A DNA stretch of 5,277 bases, taken from positions 1 through 5,277 of the forward strand of contig CAZFQZ010000049.1 of assembly GCA_964521305.1 (NCBI GenBank). The letters run 5' to 3'. The position numbers and the translations under genes are program-made. This document shows, one piece after another, positions 1 through 5,277 of this stretch (position 1 is its first letter; each line of letters begins with the position of its first letter). Source of the DNA: CAZBEJ01 sp964521305. Lineage in GTDB: Bacteria; Patescibacteriota; Microgenomatia; UBA1406; GWC2-37-13. The notes below the pieces were generated by a model, which was given only the letters and a program-made list of their open reading frames with translations, made no database searches and had not been told where the DNA came from.

Positions 1-108
1 TGCTTTTGATAATTCCAAAACAAAAACATTCATACCCCCCGACTCTTTGCCTTCTTCAGAAGCAAGCGGACAGGTATGATAGGAAATCATGGCAACTCGA
101 AGTTTCAT
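1..108 (-). CDS. Family-4 (GT-B) glycosyltransferase, N-terminal fragment cut by the window edge
   Basis: An open frame of exactly 36 codons starts at ATG 108-106 and runs off the left edge. It reads MKLRVAMISYHTCPLA, then a Gly/Ser-rich stretch with GGMNV at residues 24-28, then VLELSKA. This is the hallmark N-terminus of GT4-type retaining glycosyltransferases of the MshA / sucrose-phosphate-synthase-like group: a first beta strand, a short 'H-x-x-P' loop, then the GGMNV glycine loop that contacts the nucleotide-sugar phosphates or the acceptor. The enzyme would move a sugar from a nucleotide donor to a small acceptor, lipid or glycan; the substrate cannot be told from this piece. It starts 7 nt after the dus stop (tandem TAA TAA) with no clear Shine-Dalgarno, so it is probably translated by re-initiation within the same transcript. 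An internal ATG at codon 7 is possible, but starting there would remove the first beta strand. Only the N-terminus is visible. Confidence 0.8.
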   Translation of the reverse strand, partial: MKLRVAMISYHTCPLASEEGKESGGMNVFVLELSKA

Positions 109-115
109 TGCATTA

Positions 116-1135
116 TTATACCGGATTTAAAACCGAATCAAGCTCCTGCATGGTGATTACTTTCATAAGCGCGTTCCTGGTTTCAGCAGCATGATCTGCA
201 TATTTGCAATACCAGGTAAAGTGTTTTCGCATAGGAATGAGATTGAGTTCAGGGCGGTACCTCAGGAAAAGTTTTGCGTGTTGAAGCATAACGCTAGCGC
301 GAATATCCCACTCAACTGTTTTACCGGTAAATATCCATGGGTTGCCGAGTGCTGCCCTGCCGACTAACACTCCATCGGTTTGATAAGCAGATGATTTTTG
401 TTTTGCTTCTTCCGACGAATGAATGTCCCCGTTGCCCAGGAGAAGAATATGGTTTTTTGAGCATAATTCCGCTGCTTTGGCAATTTCATCCCAATCGGCT
501 TTTCCCCTATACATTTGATTCAGTGTCCTGCCGTGGAGGGCGATAAGATCGGGTGACGCCTGGATAAGATAATTGATCCACTCTGAAGTAACGACTCGGT
601 CGTACCCGATTCTTGTTTTGACAGATATCGGAATCCGGTTGAGTTTTTTTTTGGCGTGCGCATATTTCTTCACGAAATCAATAATGTACGGATGCGGATG
701 TAGGGATTCCAATGTACGACCGTTAACCCGGTCCTGTATCGCCTGTTTGATTATCCTTATGATAGAAAGTGCCAATTTCGGGTTTTTTATCAGTGCAGCT
801 CCTCCGCCTCTCAGGACAACATGGCGATCAGGACATCCCATATTGATATCTATGCCGTCAAATCCCAATTCAAGAATCACCAATGTCGCTAAATAATATG
901 AGGATACGCTTGTTCCGAATAGTTGAGCCACGATGGGGGTTCTACTGGCATGTTTTCTGAATGCATGCAATACCTTGGGCGCGTTGTGCTCAAGAGCTTC
1001 CACAGGTATAAATTCAGAATAGAGGACGTCCGGCCTTCCGTATATATCGGTTATTTCCCTGAATGCCGCATCAGTCACGCCGTCCATCGGAGAAAGACCG
1101 ATAATGGGTTGGGGAAGTTTTTGCCAGAAATTCAT
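116..1135 (-). CDS. dus: tRNA-dihydrouridine synthase (DusB-like)
   Basis: FMN-dependent enzyme that reduces specific uridines in the tRNA D-loop to dihydrouridine using NAD(P)H; cytosolic. The 339-residue product has the family motifs in order: SPMDGVTD (15-22) at the FMN site, DINMGCP (96-102) with catalytic Cys101 (the proton donor to the uracil ring), RGGGAALI (109-116), VKTR (172-175, Lys173 being a conserved active-site/FMN residue), LHGRT (200-204), GNGDI (234-238) and VLVGRAALGNPW (256-267) for FMN phosphate binding, then a helical C-terminal domain (about 275-339) that contacts tRNA. Start: ATG 1135 overlaps the upstream stop as ATGA, with purine-rich AAGAG 5 nt before it; a start at 1174 would add 13 residues not seen in the family and a 43-nt overlap. 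It ends in tandem TAA stops. Oddity: about 30 extra residues (136-167) between the catalytic loop and VKTR, in a place where most bacterial Dus proteins have a short link. The family is certain; the exact tRNA position modified is not. Confidence 0.95.
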   Translation of the reverse strand: MNFWQKLPQPIIGLSPMDGVTDAAFREITDIYGRPDVLYSEFIPVEALEHNAPKVLHAFRKHASRTPIVAQLFGTSVSSYYLATLVILELGFDGIDINMGCPDRHVVLRGGGAALIKNPKLALSIIRIIKQAIQDRVNGRTLESLHPHPYIIDFVKKYAHAKKKLNRIPISVKTRIGYDRVVTSEWINYLIQASPDLIALHGRTLNQMYRGKADWDEIAKAAELCSKNHILLLGNGDIHSSEEAKQKSSAYQTDGVLVGRAALGNPWIFTGKTVEWDIRASVMLQHAKLFLRYRPELNLIPMRKHFTWYCKYADHAAETRNALMKVITMQELDSVLNPV

Positions 1136-2754
1136 ATAATCTCTTCTTTTCTCTTTCTCACAAAAGAAATCCACTCTTCCACGACTTCAAAAACTAACTT
1201 AAAAGGAGCTTCGATAAGGAAATCGAATATGAAAATGAAAAAATTCAATTTCGCAACTTCCGAACTGAAAAACTTACCCAGAGAAAGGATCGGCATGAAG
1301 AAGAAATCTATGATCGGCGTAAAAATGCTGTCCTTGTCGTCGAGCCGCAATTCCTTTACGATTTGACGTATGCGGTACGAAAAGAATGTCACGACGCTTA
1401 CAAAGAACAGGAAGATGAATTGGCTGATGAGATTGAAATGAAGTAGGGTCAACACCTCATAGATGATGCTCAGCGTAATGATAAACGTCAGGGAATAAAA
1501 TATAGTAAAGCCGAAAATGAGTACAGGTCTTCGCTGCCTCGGTTTTTTTGGCATATAGGCGACGCGGGTTTCGAACGATTTGTCGGCATTGACGATTCCG
1601 GTAATCCGCTGATATATTTTTTTTGTATTGTCTTCACCCGGTACGCGGAAAAACATCAGGATGAAAATCATAAGTATCGGCGGGAAAATACTGTTGATGG
1701 CTATGGAGTACCAATTAACCTCGCCGTAAATATACAGGGAAAGCGGGTATTCAAGGATCAGTGCAAAAATCATTTTGGTCGCCAGTATATAAATAAAGCT
1801 TCGTACTGCTAAACCGCGTATCCTGTTTCCCAAATCCTGGTATCGCTCCCTGCAGGTGACGTCAACTTCGTTCCACAACAATTCACCATCGGCAAACACT
1901 TTTTCGATTGTCGAGAACTTTTTTTTGATGACGTCAAAGAGTATCAGGAACGGCGGGAGTTGTTTTCTGACGAATTTACCCAGCGAATCGACAAAAGGAC
2001 TCGTGATCATATCATCTATTTTCTTGAAAATGCCCGGCAGTTTGGTCGAAAGATCCTTTAATTCCTGGTCGGTATATTGCTGCATTGGCTTATAAAACGC
2101 TATAAACAGATGATACCGTTGGTACGGTTTGTCGCTCTTGCCGAACGTTTTATCGATTGATACGAGGAAATAGGAATCTTTCTGAGCTTCGGTAAGTCCC
2201 TCTATTTTAATTTTCTGTTTTAACACCTGATAAATGAAAAACGTAAAATTCGCATATTTGGCGGCAGTCGCCGGTTTCAGGGTTTCCTCTATTTCGCATG
2301 TGATCAAGTCGATGAGAAACTGGTTGAGATATTGCTGCATTTCGCTGTTTCTGCCGACAACGATCTGTTTTTTGAGAAATACGTATCGATCGATAATCTT
2401 CTGGATAAGAACAACGTCATCATTACCCAATGTACCGTTGTCGAAGTAACGCGCCCAAAGAAGCTCACGGAGAAGATTCTCGGCCTCTGTTTTGGCATCG
2501 GGATTGAGAGAAAACCTGCGTTTTAATATACGTTCGATTGCGGCGCGCAAAATGAGATGATCATCCTTGAAATCAATGGCATTTCTCACTTTTTCATATA
2601 CGAGAGCAAAAAAAGACACGGTCTGCGATACCGAAAGCTGGGATAGGTCGTCTGGCCTTGGCCGTGTTTTGATTGATTTTAGAGTATCAATAAGCGCTTT
2701 GGTATAGTTCGACAAGGTAATTGGCTGCCTACCTACCTGGGATTCATCAAGCAT
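1132..2754 (-). CDS. Conserved-looking multi-pass membrane protein of unknown function
   Basis: A 540-residue protein that I cannot assign to a characterised family. Residues 1 to about 310 are soluble, helix-rich and highly charged (KTRPRPDD near residue 30, ERILKRRF near 74), with no signal peptide and no nucleotide-binding, protease or transferase motif. From about 317 there are strongly hydrophobic spans at roughly 317-344, 348-369, 410-434 and 438-460. A basic loop (KKPRQRR, about 403-409) lies between the second and third. Two further hydrophobic or amphipathic stretches follow (about 477-493 and 503-522), and the tail ends in a charged cluster (VRKRKEEII). This suggests a large N-terminal cytoplasmic domain on a four- to six-span membrane anchor. 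The tail (FDFLIEAPFKLVFEVVEEW) resembles hypothetical proteins I recall from Candidate Phyla Radiation genomes; this is memory only. ATG 2754 is preferred because the promoter -10 lies between it and the alternative GTG at 2772 (6 residues longer). The stop overlaps the dus start (ATGA), so the two are translationally coupled. Confidence 0.85.
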   Translation of the reverse strand: MLDESQVGRQPITLSNYTKALIDTLKSIKTRPRPDDLSQLSVSQTVSFFALVYEKVRNAIDFKDDHLILRAAIERILKRRFSLNPDAKTEAENLLRELLWARYFDNGTLGNDDVVLIQKIIDRYVFLKKQIVVGRNSEMQQYLNQFLIDLITCEIEETLKPATAAKYANFTFFIYQVLKQKIKIEGLTEAQKDSYFLVSIDKTFGKSDKPYQRYHLFIAFYKPMQQYTDQELKDLSTKLPGIFKKIDDMITSPFVDSLGKFVRKQLPPFLILFDVIKKKFSTIEKVFADGELLWNEVDVTCRERYQDLGNRIRGLAVRSFIYILATKMIFALILEYPLSLYIYGEVNWYSIAINSIFPPILMIFILMFFRVPGEDNTKKIYQRITGIVNADKSFETRVAYMPKKPRQRRPVLIFGFTIFYSLTFIITLSIIYEVLTLLHFNLISQFIFLFFVSVVTFFSYRIRQIVKELRLDDKDSIFTPIIDFFFMPILSLGKFFSSEVAKLNFFIFIFDFLIEAPFKLVFEVVEEWISFVRKRKEEII

Positions 2755-2755
2755 A

Positions 2756-2770
2756 GGTATATAGTATACC
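2756..2770. repeat. Perfect inverted repeat covering the membrane protein -10 box
   Basis: GGTATA and TATACC arms (6 bp each, 3-nt centre) lie at 2756-2770 and cover the TATACT -10 box right up to the start codon. The site is ideally placed for a repressor, though part of the symmetry comes from the -10 sequence itself. Confidence 0.35.
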
Positions 2771-2771
2771 A
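2763..2771 (-). promoter_or_regulatory. Extended -10 promoter of the membrane protein gene
   Basis: On the minus strand TG (2771-2770), one base, then TATACT (2768-2763) forms an extended -10 box, which can work without a good -35. It ends 8 nt before ATG 2754, so transcription would start 0-2 nt before the start codon. No Shine-Dalgarno is present, again suggesting a leaderless or nearly leaderless mRNA. Confidence 0.5.
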
Positions 2772-2785
2772 CACGGCGAATATAT

Positions 2786-2813
2786 ATTATAGGTTATTTT
2801 GGAGCAGTGTCTG
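2786..2813 (-). promoter_or_regulatory. Second possible promoter for the membrane protein gene
   Basis: On the minus strand a perfect TATAAT (2791-2786) is preceded at 16 nt by CAGACA (2813-2808), a 4/6 match to the -35 box. It would start transcription near 2779 and give a leader of about 25 nt without a Shine-Dalgarno. It lies 17 nt upstream of the extended -10 at 2768-2763, so the two compete as interpretations of one promoter region. Confidence 0.35.
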
Positions 2814-2843
2814 CCGTATTTCCCTCCGAAATAATTTCCAAAT

Positions 2844-4262
2844 TCAGTCGAGCGAGGAAATATTCACTCCTGAAGAAAAATCGACTTCCCGGATCGCACG
2901 CAATATGCTGCCAATCTGGGTTTTGAGTTTGTTATATGGTTCCTGTTCTTTGGCCTCGAACTTTACGGTCAGATATGGCCCATTCTGGGAAGCCCGACAG
3001 ATCATCATCTCCGATTGGGTATCCATGCGTATGCCGTCAATCTCCACATATTGTGCGTCAGGATAGAGTTTCTTTATTTCCCCGCCTATTTTATGAGTGA
3101 CAACATCAAATTTTATATTATCAGAGCAGCCTACTTTGATTTCGGGACTCGAAATATAATGAGGCAGTTTGCGTACTACCTGTTCCAGCGTCTGACCTTT
3201 CCTGGTCAGATAGGCAAGCAGTCTGAGGGACGCGATTGCTCCGTCGTCATGGCCATAAAAATTATCGAGAAAGAAAAAATGTCCGCTTAATTCTCCGCCG
3301 AACATTGCCCGTTCTTCACGCACTTTTGCTTTGATGAACGAGTGTCCGGTCAACCACATAATCGGTACGCCATGCGATGCTTTTATGACCTCGCCGACCT
3401 GTTTAGAGCATAAAACGTTGTAGATTATCTTCGAATCGGGAGCATAATCCAGGATGTCTTGAGAAAACAAGGAAACCAGCGTATCGTTCCACATAAGATT
3501 GCCTTTGTTGTCGACGACGCCGATCCTGTCACCGTCCGTATCGTATGAAAAGCCCAAATCCGCTTTTTCCTGGACAACCCGTCTGGCAAGTCGTTCCTGA
3601 ACCTCTTTTTCAGTAGGATCAGCGACTCCTACCGGAAAATTAGGGTCGGGTTTAGTGTTTTGTTCGATTACCTCACATCCCGCACCTCTGAGGATTTTAG
3701 GAAGGAACAGTCCGGTTGTTGCAGCACATGAATCAATAACCACCTTGAATTTTCCGATCTTCTCCACCCTTCTCATCAAATCCTTCTGGTATTCGGGAAA
3801 TATATCGAACCGTATGTGTTTGCCTGCAGGTTGCCTGGTCTCGAATTTACCTGATTTGACAAGATCCCTGTATTCGTGGATTTCCTCGGTAATCATTGTT
3901 TCCGAGTATCCGGTGCCGAATTTGAAACCATTATATTCTTTGGGATTATGAGATGCGGTAATCATGATCATGCCACGTGTCCTGAAATAATATTGGGCAA
4001 AATAGGAAATCTGCGAAAGCGTCATGCCGATGTCATAGACAGTTATTCCCGCGTTGGTGAGTTCCCTGACCATTACGTCGCGGAATTTGGGACTTGAAGC
4101 ACGCGAATCAAATCCTATGACGCAGTCAAATACCCTGCGTTTCAACAGCCACGTAGCATACCCTTTTGCGAGCAGTGCAACGGTTTTTTCATTCAGCTCC
4201 TTATCAACCAATCCCCTTAAGTCATATCCGCGATACACATGGTCAGGAATTTGATTTCCCAT
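2844..4262 (-). CDS. manB: Phosphomannomutase / phosphoglucomutase (alpha-D-phosphohexomutase family)
   Basis: Interconverts hexose 6-phosphate and 1-phosphate (mannose and/or glucose) through a phosphoserine enzyme and a bisphosphate intermediate, feeding GDP-mannose or UDP-glucose synthesis; cytosolic. At 472 residues it has the usual length, with all four domains. Motifs: YDLRG (13-17); TASHNP (102-107) with the phosphorylated Ser104; the Mg-binding loop DTDGDR (241-246); TGHSFIK (305-311); the sugar-recognition loop GGELSGH (322-328); and the C-terminal phosphate-binding loop RASQNGPYL (423-431). The glutamate-containing GEMSGH-type loop fits a dual-specificity PMM/PGM (AlgC-like) rather than a GlmM, but substrate preference cannot be fixed from sequence. 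ATG 4262 is the only plausible start because an in-frame TGA lies at 4271-4269. The only Shine-Dalgarno, GGAGG at 4284-4280, is an unusually long 17 nt away. The gene lies 51 nt after the holA-like gene and appears to have its own promoter inside that gene's end. The partial glycosyltransferase at the left edge is a plausible consumer of the sugar nucleotide pool. Confidence 0.95.
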   Translation of the reverse strand: MGNQIPDHVYRGYDLRGLVDKELNEKTVALLAKGYATWLLKRRVFDCVIGFDSRASSPKFRDVMVRELTNAGITVYDIGMTLSQISYFAQYYFRTRGMIMITASHNPKEYNGFKFGTGYSETMITEEIHEYRDLVKSGKFETRQPAGKHIRFDIFPEYQKDLMRRVEKIGKFKVVIDSCAATTGLFLPKILRGAGCEVIEQNTKPDPNFPVGVADPTEKEVQERLARRVVQEKADLGFSYDTDGDRIGVVDNKGNLMWNDTLVSLFSQDILDYAPDSKIIYNVLCSKQVGEVIKASHGVPIMWLTGHSFIKAKVREERAMFGGELSGHFFFLDNFYGHDDGAIASLRLLAYLTRKGQTLEQVVRKLPHYISSPEIKVGCSDNIKFDVVTHKIGGEIKKLYPDAQYVEIDGIRMDTQSEMMICRASQNGPYLTVKFEAKEQEPYNKLKTQIGSILRAIREVDFSSGVNISSLD

Positions 4263-4279
4263 ATTTATTCAATTTTTTT

Positions 4280-4284
4280 CCTCC
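4280..4284 (-). promoter_or_regulatory. Shine-Dalgarno GGAGG with unusual spacing to the mutase start
   Basis: GGAGG (4284-4280) is the only strong Shine-Dalgarno in front of an annotated start in the window, but 17 nt separate it from ATG 4262; 5-9 nt is usual. An out-of-frame TTG at 4272-4270 lies at the ideal 7-nt distance and opens a 9-codon frame (TTG to TGA 4245-4243) that overlaps the mutase start. No in-frame start closer to the GGAGG exists because of TGA 4271-4269. Confidence 0.55.
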
Positions 4285-4297
4285 AACTACTAATGTA

Positions 4298-4314
4298 ATA
4301 TGACAGTATCATAT
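4298..4314. repeat. Inverted repeat over the mutase promoter -10 and start site
   Basis: On the plus strand, ATATGA (4298-4303) is mirrored perfectly by TCATAT (4309-4314) around a 5-nt spacer. It overlaps the -10 end and predicted start site of the internal promoter, the position of a repressor operator. The arms are AT-rich and no T-run follows, so a terminator is unlikely. Short AT-rich palindromes arise by chance, so the regulatory reading is tentative. Confidence 0.3.
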
Positions 4315-4342
4315 CATAGGAAATAGCACGTGATGATGTCAA
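4313..4342 (-). promoter_or_regulatory. Internal promoter for the phosphohexomutase gene
   Basis: On the minus strand a perfect TTGACA (4342-4337) lies within the last codons of the holA-like gene. An 18-nt spacer leads to TATGAT (4318-4313), a 5/6 match to the -10 box that overlaps the holA-like TGA stop. The predicted transcript start is near A4307, giving a leader of about 45 nt that contains GGAGG. The good boxes and spacing support a real promoter, but its position inside coding sequence means chance cannot be excluded. Confidence 0.5.
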
Positions 4343-5003
4343 GGGATTCCGTAATGCTAAATGGTGTCATACTTGATTTGGTTGAAGCGTCGATCCGGTA
4401 CAAACTATCATAGAAATGAATCAAATCCTCGATATTCCAGAATCGTGCCTGTGCTTTGAGTCGTGCGATCTGCCATGATTGTAATGTACCGGTATTTCGG
4501 GAAGTTTTGACCAATACCATATTGCGTATGTGTCTAACGAGCATTGAGAATATGAAGAATTCATCTATTTTTTTCGGTAATGTATGGAGCTGAGTAATAA
4601 ATTGTTTCAGATTTCCGGGATAGCAATTATCCAGAAGCGTAAAGACAGATTGCGGCGATTTGAATTCCTTAACCGTCACCCTGGCCGAGATTTTTAGATT
4701 CCTACGGGGCAGGAATTCCTCCCAGTCGATTATCTCTACGTTCTTATCCGCCGCCAATTTCTCGATCAACGCAACATAGTGCGGATTGCCCCGTTTCGAT
4801 ACGTGTTTGTTCAGATGCTCGGTGAACACCGCCATACGCCGAAAAAATAAGGAGGTTGATTCAGAGAGCCATAACGGTATTTCGGATAGTTTTGTTGGAA
4901 CAAGTTCACGGATCTCCTCTCCTCCCTGTCTTTTTTGCAATTTCAGCTGCTTATAATAATTTCTTGAAGAAACGGAATCTTCACCGCAGATAATGGTTAA
5001 CAT
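4314..5003 (-). CDS. holA: DNA polymerase III delta subunit-like protein (short form)
   Basis: Probable delta subunit of the clamp loader, which opens the beta sliding clamp so that it can be loaded on primed DNA. The 229-residue product starts MLTIICGEDS, the beta-strand plus 'GED' opening typical of HolA. It continues with WEE (94-96), an EFKSP segment (113-117) and LLDNCYPGNLKQFITQL (123-139), the helical region that normally holds the conserved 'D-x-x-x-x-x-N'-like pattern. The C-terminal collar-domain signature follows: SWQIARLKAQARFW (176-189), then LIHFYDSLYRIDASTKS (194-210), matching the family pattern P/W-x-x-x-x-L-x-x-Q-A with a later L-x-x-I-D-x-x-x-K. Typical HolA is about 330-345 residues, so this is much shorter, mainly in the N-terminal AAA+-like domain, with no Walker A (delta lacks ATPase activity in any case). 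I recall short forms like this from Candidate Phyla Radiation genomes. There is no Shine-Dalgarno; the promoter points to a leaderless mRNA starting at this ATG. A degenerate paralogue of delta is the main alternative. Confidence 0.72.
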   Translation of the reverse strand: MLTIICGEDSVSSRNYYKQLKLQKRQGGEEIRELVPTKLSEIPLWLSESTSLFFRRMAVFTEHLNKHVSKRGNPHYVALIEKLAADKNVEIIDWEEFLPRRNLKISARVTVKEFKSPQSVFTLLDNCYPGNLKQFITQLHTLPKKIDEFFIFSMLVRHIRNMVLVKTSRNTGTLQSWQIARLKAQARFWNIEDLIHFYDSLYRIDASTKSSMTPFSITESLDIITCYFL

Positions 5004-5038
5004 AAGGTAATTTTATAATCTTAAAACTGAAATGGCAA
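5004..5038 (-). promoter_or_regulatory. Sigma70-like promoter of the holA-like gene, leaderless geometry
   Basis: On the minus strand, TTGCCA (5038-5033) is a 5/6 match to the -35 box. A 17-nt spacer leads to TAAAAT (5015-5010), a 5/6 match to the -10 box, and then 6 nt to ATG 5003. Normal -10 to start-site spacing places +1 on the A of the start codon. No Shine-Dalgarno is present between the -10 box and the ATG, which agrees with a leaderless transcript. An overlapping TATAAA (5017-5012) is an alternative -10 with a shorter 15-nt spacer. Confidence 0.6.
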
Positions 5039-5216
5039 ATCACAAATTAAAAGATAAAATTGCTAATTAATTTGATTTACGATATTACAGACAGTTTTCC
5101 CCGAAGTGAAATTTTACTAACCTTTCCTTATTAGCTGATGAAATAGGAAGAATGATTTGGGGAATTTCTTCTAAAATATAACAAATTACTTGTGTTACAA
5201 GCTACATGTCTTATGG

Positions 5217-5241
5217 TTCGTGATTAGAATCTCGTCACGAA
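5217..5241. repeat. 7-bp perfect inverted repeat flanked by an A-run
   Basis: TTCGTGA (5217-5223) and TCACGAA (5235-5241) are perfect complements around an 11-nt loop that itself contains GATT/AATC. A run of six A lies at 5240-5245. The run is on the wrong side for a minus-strand terminator (the T-run would precede the stem), and on the plus strand the stem is followed by A rather than T. It could be an operator or the edge of an intergenic repeat. Confidence 0.35.
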
Positions 5242-5277
5242 AAAATCCGCAGGAATCTGGGGGTAAGACTGGAATAA

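Larger units (their letters stand above)
5004..5277. other. Non-coding AT-rich region upstream of the holA-like gene
   Basis: No supportable gene. All three minus-strand frames entering from the right edge meet stops (at 5237-5235, 5226-5224 and 5197-5195), so at most a few final codons of an upstream gene could lie here. The stretch holds the holA-like promoter at its left end and several small inverted repeats: CTTGT/ACAAG at 5189-5201, GAAGAA/TTCTTC around 5147-5172, and a 7-bp repeat at 5217-5241. The last 35 bases look more GC-rich than the rest. Confidence 0.6.

Noticed and set aside
1136..1174. Upstream ATG at 1174 for dus
   Set aside because: It would add a 13-residue lysine/glutamate-rich leader not seen in the Dus family and a long overlap with the upstream gene; ATG 1135 gives the classic ATGA coupling.
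923..1366. Plus-strand open frame of 147 codons, and other plus-strand frames at 6-194, 337-546, 573-896, 1856-2095, 2234-2449, 3015-3290 and 3655-4254
   Set aside because: All lie antisense to genes with clear family motifs or good coding character, and their translations show no domain, no ribosome binding site and atypical composition.
2755..2772. GTG start at 2772 for the membrane protein
   Set aside because: It adds only six residues, lacks a Shine-Dalgarno and runs through the extended -10 box. ATG 2754 fits better, though the difference is not proven.
2801..2843. Possible terminator after the mutase (GCAG/CTGC stem at 2804-2814)
   Set aside because: Only 4 bp of stem with a 3-nt loop, and no T-run follows on the minus strand.
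5205..5250. tRNA-like T-arm (GGTTCG and GATTCTAATC stretches)
   Set aside because: No matching 5-bp T-stem, anticodon arm or acceptor stem could be built on either strand.
5181..5277. Plus-strand open frame running off the right edge (possible GTG start at 5220)
   Set aside because: Too short to judge, no Shine-Dalgarno, and the translation resembles no family I know.
5224..5277. C-terminal tail of an upstream minus-strand gene ending at TAA 5226-5224
   Set aside because: Only 17 codons are visible and the other two frames also stop nearby, so no frame can be preferred.

Overview
The window carries five genes, all on the minus strand, so they read from right to left: a short DNA polymerase III delta-like protein (holA-like), a phosphomannomutase/phosphoglucomutase, a large multi-pass membrane protein of unknown function, a tRNA-dihydrouridine synthase (dus), and the first 36 codons of a family-4 glycosyltransferase cut by the left edge. 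I see no RNA gene, mobile element or CRISPR array. The long plus-strand open frames are shadows of the minus-strand genes.

Organism: bacterial and mesophilic-looking, with moderate to low GC. The reduced delta subunit, the unusual membrane protein with a hydrophobic-amphipathic C-terminal tail ending in a charged cluster, and a Dus with an extra insertion fit the Candidate Phyla Radiation (Patescibacteria), perhaps the Microgenomates side. This rests on remembered family resemblance, not a search. Three of the four complete genes end in TGA, so the standard bacterial code is used. That argues against Gracilibacteria or Absconditabacteria, where TGA encodes glycine.

Layout, right to left: 5004-5277 is a non-coding, AT-rich stretch with small inverted repeats and the holA-like promoter. 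The holA-like gene (5003-4314) is followed after 51 nt by the sugar-phosphate mutase (4262-2844). After an 89-nt gap comes the membrane protein (2754-1132), which overlaps dus (1135-116) by 4 nt (ATGA). The glycosyltransferase begins 7 nt after dus.

Promoters: I can place three sigma70-like promoters. One (TTGCCA-N17-TAAAAT) puts the predicted transcript start exactly on the A of the holA-like ATG. Another (TTGACA-N18-TATGAT) sits in the last codons of the holA-like gene and would drive the mutase. The third is an extended -10 (TG-N-TATACT) directly upstream of the membrane protein ATG. The second and third are each overlapped by a small inverted repeat. The genes may therefore form one read-through unit with internal promoters, two of whose transcripts would be leaderless or nearly so.

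Functional logic: the mutase and the GT4 enzyme fit a sugar-nucleotide/glycan theme. The holA-like protein and Dus are housekeeping (replication clamp loading, tRNA modification). The membrane protein is translationally tied to dus but shows no recognisable enzymatic motif. No clearly new system is visible. The most interesting items are the membrane protein family, the leaderless-type promoters and the odd mutase translation start.
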